NCBI RefSeq assembly: GCF_900109205.1
Contig: NZ_FNZB01000001.1
Location: 372,001 to 436,000, forward strand
Source of the DNA: Sphingomonas sp. OV641
Lineage (GTDB): Bacteria; Pseudomonadota; Alphaproteobacteria; Sphingomonadales; Sphingomonadaceae
Length of the DNA stretch: 64,000 bases
Reading direction: 5' to 3'
The translations under genes and the position numbers were made by a program. Numbering within the stretch: the first letter of the stretch is position 1; each line of letters starts with the position of its first letter. Shown piece by piece: positions 39,471-46,865 of this stretch. The notes beneath the pieces are model-generated. The model had not been told where the DNA came from. It searched no databases and saw only the letters and a program-made list of their open reading frames with translations.

Positions 39471-40265
39471 ATGACATTGCCGAAGTCGCTGTGGCTGGTG
39501 GGAGCCGGCAACATGGGCGGCGCGATGCTGCGCGGTTGGATCGCCGCCGGCCTTTCGCCCGATGCGGTGACAGTCATTGATCCAGGATCGCCGGCCGTTC
39601 CCCCGGGCGTGCGCGTTCTGGCCGCGCCAGAGGGACCGGCGCCGGAGGTGGTCGTGCTCGCCGTGAAGCCGCAGTTGCTGGATGCGGTGGCGCCATCGCT
39701 GAAACAGGTTCACCCTGCGTTGCTGCTGTCGATCCTGGCTGGCGTGGAAGAGGCCGCACTTGCACAGCGTATACCGGCGGACAGCATCGTTCGCGCGATG
39801 CCGAACCTGCCGGTGGCGATCGGAAAAGGCGTGACGGCACTCCACGCGGCCGCCTCCACCGAGGAGGCGCGGGCCACGGCCGAAGCGCTGGTCGCGCCGC
39901 TTGGCCAAGTCGAGTGGATCGGCGACGAGGCAATGTTTGACGCGGTGACGGCGCTGTCCGGCTGTGGCCCGGGCTTCGTGTTTCGCTTCATCGACGCATT
40001 GGCAGCGGCTGGCACCGCGCTGGGCCTGCCGGCCGATCAGGCGGCGCGGCTCGCGCTGGCGACGGTAGAGGGCTCGGCGGCAATGGCGGCCGGGGCAGGG
40101 GAGAGCCCGGCTGTTCTGGCCGATCGGGTCGCCAGCCCGGGCGGATCGACGCGCGAAGGGCTGAACGTGCTGGATCGCGACGGGGCGTTGCAGTCGCTGT
40201 TGAAGGCGACGCTTGCGGCCAGCCGTGAGCGCAATGCGGAGCTCGCCGCGGCTGCCCGGGGCTGA
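39471..40265 (+). CDS. proC: Pyrroline-5-carboxylate reductase
   Basis: Last step of proline synthesis, reducing 1-pyrroline-5-carboxylate with NAD(P)H. It has 264 residues. The Rossmann start is LWLVGAGNMGGAMLRGWIAA, followed by VLAVKPQLLDAV, SILAGVEEAAL, the motif VRAMPNLPVAIGKGVTAL, and the C-terminal signature region ALSGCGPGFVFRFIDAL with VASPGGSTREGLNVL. It matches the family throughout. It is the last gene of the tspO-to-proC run. Confidence 0.96.
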   Translation: MTLPKSLWLVGAGNMGGAMLRGWIAAGLSPDAVTVIDPGSPAVPPGVRVLAAPEGPAPEVVVLAVKPQLLDAVAPSLKQVHPALLLSILAGVEEAALAQRIPADSIVRAMPNLPVAIGKGVTALHAAASTEEARATAEALVAPLGQVEWIGDEAMFDAVTALSGCGPGFVFRFIDALAAAGTALGLPADQAARLALATVEGSAAMAAGAGESPAVLADRVASPGGSTREGLNVLDRDGALQSLLKATLAASRERNAELAAAARG

Positions 40266-40360
40266 GTCGTGCCAGTGCCTCGGAAAGCCGGGGCGAGGCT
40301 CGCCACGGTTTGCGAGCGCTGACAGCAAACCTCAGGCGTTCAGGTTGCGGAACAGGGGTG

Positions 40361-40376
40361 CCCGGCACAGGCCGGG
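40361..40376. repeat. Small GC hairpin between convergent proC and marR
   Basis: CCCGGC-ACAG-GCCGGG, a perfect six-pair stem with a four-base loop, lying between two convergent genes in a 188-base gap. No T-run follows on either side. It could be a weak bidirectional terminator or part of a dispersed repeat. Confidence 0.3.
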
Positions 40377-40453
40377 ATGACGCAGCTTGCGGGCAGTCGA
40401 GAGTGCGAGTGCCCGAATTGCGCCGTTAGACGGCAAGCTGACGGAATCCAACC

Positions 40454-40960
40454 CTAGCTGCGCAGGGCCTCGACCCGCAGGCGTTCCTCTTCGGGCACCA
40501 GGCCTTCCAGCACCGCCCAGAAACCGCTCACCGCGCCCTGGCCGGCTTCCGAATAGGCCGCCGCAAATCGCTCGCGCAACGCGTTGTAGAGATCAGCCTC
40601 AAATGCCTCGCCCTCCTTGGTGAGGCGCAACAGCCGCTGGCGCCGATCGCGCTCGCCCGGACGCGCTTCCACATAGCCACGATCGGTAAGCTCCCCCAGC
40701 ACGCGCCCAAGCGATTGCTTGGTGATGCCGAGCAGCGCCAGCAGATCGGACACCGCCATGTCGGGCTTTCGCGCAATGAAATACAGCGCACGATGATGGG
40801 CGCGGCCCAGCCCCTTGCGCGCCAGACCCCGGTCGATCGATCGGGTGACTCGGGTGCTTCCGAAATAGAGCAGCTCAATGCCGCGGCGGATTTCGGGCTC
40901 CCGCAGGAAGAGCGGGGATGCAGAGGAGGGTGTGGCAGCCATGTTGACCGGCATTGCCAT
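40454..40960 (-). CDS. MarR-family transcriptional regulator
   Basis: 168-residue winged-helix regulator. The HTH region reads MAVSDLLALLGITKQSLGRV followed by LGELTDRGYVEARPGERDRR and QRLLRLTKEGEAF, which are typical MarR recognition helix and wing. The N-terminal dimer helix contains RGIELLYFGSTRVTRSIDRG. A start at the internal ATG 40942 is possible. It is divergent from ilvE with about 60 bases between, an arrangement that suggests control of ilvE or of itself, but no operator dyad was identified. Confidence 0.9.
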   Translation of the reverse strand: MAMPVNMAATPSSASPLFLREPEIRRGIELLYFGSTRVTRSIDRGLARKGLGRAHHRALYFIARKPDMAVSDLLALLGITKQSLGRVLGELTDRGYVEARPGERDRRQRLLRLTKEGEAFEADLYNALRERFAAAYSEAGQGAVSGFWAVLEGLVPEEERLRVEALRS

Positions 40961-41022
40961 CCGCCCTACCCGACCGCAACCCTCTCAACGGTGCGCCTGT
41001 CGCACCCTCCAGGAGCTCCATC

Positions 41023-42114
41023 TTGTCGACCCCCGCGCCCTTCGTCTTCGAGCCCAACACCGCCTCGGTTCCGGCAACCGAGCGAGCAGGCCGCATTGCG
41101 GATCCGCTGTTCGGGCGCATCTTCACCGATCACATGGCGATCGTACGCTGGTCGGAGGAAAAGGGCTGGCATGATGCCAAGATCACCGCGCGCACGACGC
41201 TGACGGTCGATCCGGCAACGGCGGTGCTGCATTACGCGCAGGAAATCTTCGAAGGCCTGAAGGCCTATCGCCACGATGACGGCAGCGTTGCCCTGTTCCG
41301 CCCCCATGCCAATGCCGCGCGCTTCCGGGATTCGGCGCGGCGCATGGCGATGCCGGAGCTGCCCGACGACCTGTTCATCGGTTCGATCGAAGCATTGGTG
41401 AAGGCCGATGCCGACTGGTTTCCCTCGGTCGAGGGCGGCTCGCTGTATCTGCGCCCGTTCATGATCGCGAGCGAGGTGTTCCTGGGCGTGAAGCCCGCGG
41501 GCGAATATCTCTACATGGTGCTGGCCTCTTCGGCGGGTTCCTACTGGAAGGGCGGGGTTCGGCCCGTCTCGCTGTGGGTAAGCCACGATTATTCGCGCGC
41601 GGCGGCGGGCGGCACAGGCGCCGCGAAGTGCGGCGGCAATTACGCCACCAGCCTGGTGGCGCAGCAGGAAGCGATCCGCCGCGGCTGTGACCAGGTGGTG
41701 TTTCTCGACGCGGCCGAGCGCCGCTGGATCGAGGAACTGGGCGGCATGAACATCTTCTTCGTGTTCGACGACGGATCGATCCAGACGCCGCCGCTTACCG
41801 GCACGATCCTTCCGGGGATCACGCGCGATTCGATACTGACCCTGGCGCGCGATGCGGGGCTTACCGTGCGCGAGGAGCTGTATTCGATCGATCAATGGCG
41901 CGCGGATGCGCAGAGCGGCCGGCTGACGGAGAGCTTCGCCTGTGGCACCGCCGCCGTGGTGACGCCGATCGGGCAGGTGTCCGGCCCCGACTATAGCTTC
42001 ACCATCGGCACTGGCGGCACGGGTCAGACGACCAAGCGCTTCCTTGACACGCTGACCGCAGTGCAGCGCGGCCAGGCACCCGATCCGCACAATTGGCTTC
42101 ACCCGATCGTTTGA
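41023..42114 (+). CDS. ilvE: Branched-chain amino acid aminotransferase
   Basis: PLP-dependent transaminase for the last step of Leu/Ile/Val synthesis, 363 residues, of the longer (type II) subgroup. Motifs are LTVDPATAVLHYAQEIFEGL, KAYRHDDGSVALFRPHANAA, the PLP lysine in AAKCGGNYATSLVAQQEA, ERRWIEELGGMNIFFVF and SFACGTAAVVTPIG. No ATG fits well: the ATG at 40954 would run through the divergent MarR start. TTG 41023 is chosen because AGGAG at 41011-41015 lies seven bases upstream and the protein then begins STPAPFVFEPN, the family N-terminus. Confidence 0.93.
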   Translation: MSTPAPFVFEPNTASVPATERAGRIADPLFGRIFTDHMAIVRWSEEKGWHDAKITARTTLTVDPATAVLHYAQEIFEGLKAYRHDDGSVALFRPHANAARFRDSARRMAMPELPDDLFIGSIEALVKADADWFPSVEGGSLYLRPFMIASEVFLGVKPAGEYLYMVLASSAGSYWKGGVRPVSLWVSHDYSRAAAGGTGAAKCGGNYATSLVAQQEAIRRGCDQVVFLDAAERRWIEELGGMNIFFVFDDGSIQTPPLTGTILPGITRDSILTLARDAGLTVREELYSIDQWRADAQSGRLTESFACGTAAVVTPIGQVSGPDYSFTIGTGGTGQTTKRFLDTLTAVQRGQAPDPHNWLHPIV

Positions 42115-42160
42115 GGTGATTGCACTTCGCGCCGGCTCGTTATAGGGCCGCGCGCTCTGC

Positions 42161-42235
42161 TGGGGCGTCGCCAAGCGGTAAGGCACCGGTTTTTGGTACC
42201 GGCATTCGCAGGTTCGAATCCTGCCGCCCCAGCCA
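42161..42235 (+). tRNA. tRNA-Gln (anticodon TTG)
   Basis: 75 bases with encoded CCA. The acceptor stem TGGGGCG pairs with CGCCCCA, the anticodon loop is TTTTGGT (anticodon TTG, Gln), and the T-arm is GCAGGTTCGAATCCTGC. It lies 46 bases after ilvE and is followed by a terminator hairpin. Confidence 0.97.
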
Positions 42236-42257
42236 CGTCTCCCTTGTTGCGATCTTT

Positions 42258-42290
42258 ACACCCCAGGCGCTCCCGGGGTGTGTTGTTCTT
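42258..42290 (+). terminator. Terminator after tRNA-Gln
   Basis: ACACCCC (42258-42264) pairs with GGGGTGT (42275-42281) across a ten-base loop, and the downstream strand is T-rich (GTTGTTCTTCTT). It lies 23 bases after the tRNA 3' end. Confidence 0.7.
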
Positions 42291-42426
42291 CTTCAAGCCA
42301 TTGCGCCGCGGAGGTGCCGCGTCTCACATAAAGGCTGGTGCCGCCGCCCGCGCATCTGTTATCGATCTGTCATAAAGAAAAGACGCGCAGGCAGCAGGGA
42401 CGGATCGGGACACATTCGGGGGCGCC

Positions 42427-43365
42427 ATGAATCTCCGTCACATCGAAGTCTTTCACGCCGTCTATTCGGTCGGGTCGATCAGCGGTGCCTCGCGCCTGCT
42501 GAACGTCTCCCAACCGTCGGTCAGCAAGATTGTGAAGCATGCCGAGTCGCGACTTGGATTTCCGCTCTTCACGCTGGTCCGCGGGCGGCTGACCCCGACC
42601 GAGGAAGCGCATATTCTGTTTCGCGAGGTCGACGATCTGCATAGCCGGATCGACACGTTCCAGCGTGCGGCGCGGAACCTGCGGTCGACGTCCGAAGGCA
42701 ACATACGGGTCGGCGTGCTGCCATCGCTCGCGCTGGCGACCGCGCCGCATGCCATCGCCGCCTTCCGCCGCAAGCTGCCGCTGGTCACATTCGAGGTGTC
42801 GGCGATTCACCATGATGAGTTCCGCGAAGCGCTGATGTCGCGGGACTGCGATTTCGTGATCGGGCATCAGGCATCGAACGATCCCGAGATCGCCTCTGCG
42901 CGGCTGGGCACAGGACGTGTGGGCGCGTTGTTCGGATCGGGGCTTCCCTGCGGCGACCTGCCGGCGATCCCGCTGGAGGTGCTGCGGCAACATGAGATCA
43001 TCGGCCTCGCGCCCAGCGTGGCGATCGCGGATCTCGTCTCGCCCATCCTTTCCCGCGCGACCGGCGGGGCGCCGGGCATCCAGGTCAAGTCGGTCTATAT
43101 CGCCGCGGCGCTTGCCCGGAGCGGGGCCGGGGTTGCGATCGTCGACGAGTTCACGGCCGAAGCGTTTATCGGCGCGGACCTGTCATTCCGCCCGGTTGTG
43201 CCGGCCGCGACGTTCGAACTGTCGGTTCAGCACCTGGCCTCGCATCCGCTGTCGCGGCTTGCGCGGAGCTTCCTCGACCTCATGCGCGGGATGATCCAGA
43301 ACCGGCCGGAAGCGGTTGCCCCGCACGTCAGTTGCCTTAACGCTATGGCCAGCTGCCAACACTGA
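42427..43365 (+). CDS. LysR-family transcriptional regulator
   Basis: 312-residue regulator. N-terminal HTH: MNLRHIEVFHAVYSVGSISG, then ASRLLNVSQPSVSKIVKHAE and the RGRLTPTEEA segment. The effector domain starts about residue 95 (IRVGVLPSLALATAPHAIAA) and includes RDCDFVIGHQASND and SGAGVAIVDEFTAEAF. The wording resembles the NocR/OccR/D-amino-acid branch of LysR regulators, which bind small amino-acid-like inducers. It is the first gene of the plus-strand peptide-utilisation set, 62 bases ahead of the amidohydrolase, and presumably controls it, although most LysR genes are divergent from their targets. Confidence 0.92.
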   Translation: MNLRHIEVFHAVYSVGSISGASRLLNVSQPSVSKIVKHAESRLGFPLFTLVRGRLTPTEEAHILFREVDDLHSRIDTFQRAARNLRSTSEGNIRVGVLPSLALATAPHAIAAFRRKLPLVTFEVSAIHHDEFREALMSRDCDFVIGHQASNDPEIASARLGTGRVGALFGSGLPCGDLPAIPLEVLRQHEIIGLAPSVAIADLVSPILSRATGGAPGIQVKSVYIAAALARSGAGVAIVDEFTAEAFIGADLSFRPVVPAATFELSVQHLASHPLSRLARSFLDLMRGMIQNRPEAVAPHVSCLNAMASCQH

Positions 43366-43427
43366 ATGCTTGTTTCCGGGCGCCGGTTCATGTGAATTTT
43401 GCCCGTCTGCTGAAAGCGGGGGAGCAT

Positions 43428-44900
43428 ATGAAAGAGCGCGCTTATTTCACCGGCATCGTTGGTGCCGCGATGCTTCTCGCCGGGCCGGCACAGGCCGGCC
43501 CGCTGGCGGCGGAGGCGCGCAATCAGGTGCTGGCCGGCGTGGATGCCAAGAAGGTCGAGACGGTCGGCCGGGCCGTCTGGGGCTTTGCAGAAACCGGATA
43601 TCAGGAGCAGAAGAGCGCCGCGCTTCTGGCGAAGGAGCTGAAGGACGCCGGCTTTCAGGTGACGATGGGCGTAGTGGGCGAGCCAACCGCGTTTGTCGCC
43701 AGCTATCGCAGCGCCCCGGGGCCGGTGATCGCGATCACCGCGGAATATGATGCGCTGCCGGGGCTGGCACAGCAGGCGGTGCCGACCAAGGCGCCGATCG
43801 CGGGGCAGGCGCATGGCCATGGCTGCGGCCACAATCTGCTCGGCGCCGCCTCGGTCGCTGCGGCGATCGCGGTGAAGAAGTGGATGGTCGCGGCGAAAGT
43901 GCCCGGCGAGCTGCGTGTCTATGGCACTCCGGCGGAGGAGGGCGGCTCCGGCAAGGTGTATATGGTGCGCGACGGCCTGTTCAAGGACGTGGACGCCGCG
44001 GTGCACTGGCACCCGTCGGGGGCGAACTCGGCCGCCCAGTCGATCAGCATGGCCAATACTAACGGCAAGTTCCGCTTTCATGGGCGATCCTCGCACGCAT
44101 CCGGCAATCCCGAGGCGGGCCGCTCGGCGCTGGACGCGGTGGAGATCATGAACGTCGCGACCAATTACCTGCGCGAACATGTGCCGGATCGCACCCGCAT
44201 CCATTATGTGATCACGAGCGGCGGCGGGGCTCCCAATGTGGTGCCGGATTATGCCGAGGTGTTCTATTACGTCCGTTCGCCGGACCCGCAGGTGGTGCGC
44301 TCGGTAATGGCGCGGGTGAAGAAGGCGGGCGAGGGCGCGGCGATCGCGACGGACACGCGGATGGAGTTCGAGCAGGTGGGGGGTGTTTACTCCATGCTGC
44401 CGAACGACACGCTGGGGCAGATGATGGACAAGAACCTGCGCTCGCTGGGCGGCATCGAGTGGACGGCGGAGGAAAAGGCGTTCGCGGCCAAGATGCGCGA
44501 AAGCGTGCCGGACGCGCGCGGCACGATCGAGTCGGTCGCGCAGGTCCAGCCCTATGCCGTGCGCACCGATCCCGATGCCGCCGGGGGCTCGACCGACGTG
44601 TCCGACATCTCATGGGTGGTCCCGACCGTCGGCCTTGGCACTGCCACCTTCGTTCCCGGCATGCCCGGCCACAGCTGGCAGAATACCGCGGCGGCAGGGA
44701 GCAGCATCGGCACCAAGGGCGCCGTGCTTGCCTCCCGCACGCTGGCGCTGACGCTGGCCGAAATGATCACCAGCCCCGATGTCATCGCGACCGCCAAGGC
44801 GGAGATGGAGAAGCGTCGCGGGCCGAACTTTACCTATGTCGCCATGGTCGGCGACCGCGCACCCGCGCTGGATTACCGGAACAACAGTCGCGTGGACTGA
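43428..44900 (+). CDS. Exported M20-type amidohydrolase (AbgB-like)
   Basis: 490-residue metal-dependent amidohydrolase with a signal peptide (AYFTGIVGAAMLLAGPAQAG). Metal and catalytic motifs are ITAEYDALPGLAQQA, HGHGCGHNLLGAASV and GTPAEEGGSGKVYMV, with the lid-domain segment GRSSHASGNPEAGRSALDAV and the C-terminal GHSWQNTAA. This pattern matches AbgB-like p-aminobenzoyl-glutamate / aminoacyl-amide hydrolases. ATG 43428 is chosen for the GGGGGAG directly upstream and the signal peptide. The periplasmic location and the neighbouring peptidases suggest that it trims an imported amidated or acylated amino acid or peptide. Confidence 0.9.
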   Translation: MKERAYFTGIVGAAMLLAGPAQAGPLAAEARNQVLAGVDAKKVETVGRAVWGFAETGYQEQKSAALLAKELKDAGFQVTMGVVGEPTAFVASYRSAPGPVIAITAEYDALPGLAQQAVPTKAPIAGQAHGHGCGHNLLGAASVAAAIAVKKWMVAAKVPGELRVYGTPAEEGGSGKVYMVRDGLFKDVDAAVHWHPSGANSAAQSISMANTNGKFRFHGRSSHASGNPEAGRSALDAVEIMNVATNYLREHVPDRTRIHYVITSGGGAPNVVPDYAEVFYYVRSPDPQVVRSVMARVKKAGEGAAIATDTRMEFEQVGGVYSMLPNDTLGQMMDKNLRSLGGIEWTAEEKAFAAKMRESVPDARGTIESVAQVQPYAVRTDPDAAGGSTDVSDISWVVPTVGLGTATFVPGMPGHSWQNTAAAGSSIGTKGAVLASRTLALTLAEMITSPDVIATAKAEMEKRRGPNFTYVAMVGDRAPALDYRNNSRVD

Positions 44901-44942
44901 CGTTTCCACCTCGACAACGCGTAAGCAACAGGAGTTATCGCC

Positions 44943-45953
44943 ATGAATCTCGCGCAATTTGCGCGCCGTCGCTACACGCCCGGCGCAACCGCGATCGAAG
45001 CCATGCCGCATCTGACCAAGGCGCTCGGCGGCGCGGAGCTGTTCATCAAGCGCGACGACCAGCTCGGCCTGACCGGCGGTGGCAACAAGACCCGCAAGCT
45101 GGAGTTTCTGGTCGCGGACGCGCTGGCGCAGGGCGCCGACACGCTGATCACGGTCGGCGCGGTGCAGAGCAATCACTGCCGTCTGACACTGGCGGCGGCG
45201 GTGCGCGAAGGGCTGAAATGCCGCCTGGTGCTGGAGCAGCGGGTGCCCGACAGCTACGATCCGCAGGCATCGGGCAACAATTTCCTCTTCGACCTTCTGG
45301 GCGTGGAGGCCGTAACCGTGGTGAAGCTGGGCGACGACCTGCAGGCGGCGATGGAGCAGGTGGCGGCAGACCTCGCGGCCGAGGGACGCAAGGGATACAT
45401 CATCCCGGGCGGCGGCTCCAATGCGCTTGGCGCGCTTGGCTATGTCGCGTGCGCCGAGGAGATCCTGGCACAATCGTTCGCCAGCGGAGTGGCCTTTGAC
45501 CGCATCGTGGTGGCGAGCGGGAGTGCGGGCACCCATTCCGGAATCGTCGCTGGTCTGGTCGGCAACAGTGCGGCCATTCCGGTTACCGGGATCAACGTGC
45601 GTCGCCCGCGCGCGGAGCAGGAGGGCAATGTCCACAAGCTGGCCGTTGCGGTAGCCGAGCTTGCCGGTGTGGTTCCCGAGATCACGCCGGATGTGATCGA
45701 GTGCCGCGACGAATGGGTCGGGCCGGGCTATTCGCTGCCCACGCCAGAAATGGTGGAGGCTGTCCGCATGTTCGCCTCGCTCGAAGGGGTGCTGCTGGAT
45801 CCCGTCTATACCGGCAAGGCAGCGGCGGGCCTGATCGGACTGGTCCGGTCCGGCGAGATCGCGAAGGGTGAGCGCGTGCTCTTCGTTCACACCGGTGGAT
45901 CGCCGGCGCTCTATGCCTATCAACCGGTGCTGACCGGCGCCGTGGCTGCCTGA
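44943..45953 (+). CDS. PLP-dependent D-cysteine desulfhydrase / L-cysteate sulfo-lyase family
   Basis: 336-residue cytoplasmic PLP enzyme of the ACC deaminase / DcyD / CuyA family, which releases pyruvate, ammonia and sulfide (or sulfite) from D-cysteine or L-cysteate. The PLP-lysine loop reads LTGGGNKTRKLEFLVADAL, followed by VGAVQSNHCRLTLAAAV, the phosphate-binding IPGGGSNALGALGYVACAEE, ASGSAGTHSGI, and the C-terminal EGVLLDPVYTGKAAAGL and FVHTGGSPALYAY. Motifs alone do not separate DcyD from CuyA. It sits between an exported amidohydrolase and an Asp/Glu racemase, two bases from the latter. Confidence 0.88.
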   Translation: MNLAQFARRRYTPGATAIEAMPHLTKALGGAELFIKRDDQLGLTGGGNKTRKLEFLVADALAQGADTLITVGAVQSNHCRLTLAAAVREGLKCRLVLEQRVPDSYDPQASGNNFLFDLLGVEAVTVVKLGDDLQAAMEQVAADLAAEGRKGYIIPGGGSNALGALGYVACAEEILAQSFASGVAFDRIVVASGSAGTHSGIVAGLVGNSAAIPVTGINVRRPRAEQEGNVHKLAVAVAELAGVVPEITPDVIECRDEWVGPGYSLPTPEMVEAVRMFASLEGVLLDPVYTGKAAAGLIGLVRSGEIAKGERVLFVHTGGSPALYAYQPVLTGAVAA

Positions 45954-45955
45954 TC

Positions 45956-46663
45956 ATGGACGTGCCGCTGACCATTGGCGTGCTCGGCGGCATGGGGCCG
46001 GCGGCCACCATCGATTTCATGACCAAGGTCCTGCGCCACTCCCAGGCGGGAGCGGCGCGGGAGCAGGACAATGTACGCCTGATCGTCGACAGCAATCCGG
46101 CCCTGCCGGACCGCAATGCCGCGATAGCAGGCACCGGACCTTCACCGGGGCCGGGCCTTGCCTCCATGGCGCGCGGGCTGGAGGCCGCTGGTGCGCAATT
46201 GCTCGTCATGCCGTGCAACGCTGCCCATGCCTTCGCCGACGCGGTTCTCGAAGCAACGTCGCTGCCGTTCCTGCATCTGGTGGACGAAACCGTGTCGGTG
46301 GTCGCCAACGACTATCGTTCCGCGCGGCGGATCGGCGTGCTGGCGGTGAACGGGGCAGCGCAGGCACGGCTGTACGAACGGGCGCTTCAAGCGAAAGAGC
46401 TTCTGCCGGTCGTTCCCGACCAGCCGGCGCGCGCCGCCTTCATGGAGGCGATCTGGCAGATCAAGGCAGGGGATCTGGCGGCAGGTCGCGCCGGCGTGAT
46501 CGGCACGGCGAACCGGCTGATCGAAGCAGGCGCAGAGGTCATCATTGCCGGGTGCACCGAAGTACCGCTGGTGATCGGTGCCGACGACCTAGCCGTACCG
46601 CTGATCGACTCAACCGACGTGCTCGCTCGGCGGGCAGTCGCGTTTGCACGACGCGTAATTTAA
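45956..46663 (+). CDS. Aspartate/glutamate racemase family protein
   Basis: 235-residue cofactor-independent racemase. The two catalytic cysteines lie in the expected motifs LVMPCNAAHAFADAV and IIAGCTEVPLVIG. The N-terminus IGVLGGMGPAATIDFMTKVL and the DSNPALPDRNAAI segment match Asp/Glu racemases of the YgeA type. It starts two bases after the PLP-lyase stop and is therefore co-translated with it. Such enzymes interconvert L- and D-forms of acidic or other amino acids, so a role in using D-amino-acid-containing material is plausible. Confidence 0.92.
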   Translation: MDVPLTIGVLGGMGPAATIDFMTKVLRHSQAGAAREQDNVRLIVDSNPALPDRNAAIAGTGPSPGPGLASMARGLEAAGAQLLVMPCNAAHAFADAVLEATSLPFLHLVDETVSVVANDYRSARRIGVLAVNGAAQARLYERALQAKELLPVVPDQPARAAFMEAIWQIKAGDLAAGRAGVIGTANRLIEAGAEVIIAGCTEVPLVIGADDLAVPLIDSTDVLARRAVAFARRVI

Positions 46664-46673
46664 TTTCGGTGAT

Positions 46674-46692
46674 TAGCCATTGTGCATGGCTA
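46674..46692. promoter_or_regulatory. Inverted repeat upstream of the TonB receptor gene
   Basis: TAGCCAT-TGTGC-ATGGCTA, a perfect seven-base dyad with a five-base centre, immediately after the racemase stop and 174 bases before the receptor start. There is no T-run, so it is more likely a protein-binding site than a terminator. Whether the LysR regulator binds here is unknown. Confidence 0.4.
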
Positions 46693-46865
46693 TACAAACA
46701 CTCGGTTGGCTTGGAGCGCAACAAAGCGTTCGTGCTCTAAAATCGTGTCGGTAGCATGACGTTCCGGGAGAGGACGGTTTTTCAAACCGACCGGCGGGAC
46801 GAAAGAAAAGCGCGAAAACGCGCGGGGCAGGTGCCTGCAAGGTCATGACCAGGGGTACCTGAGCT

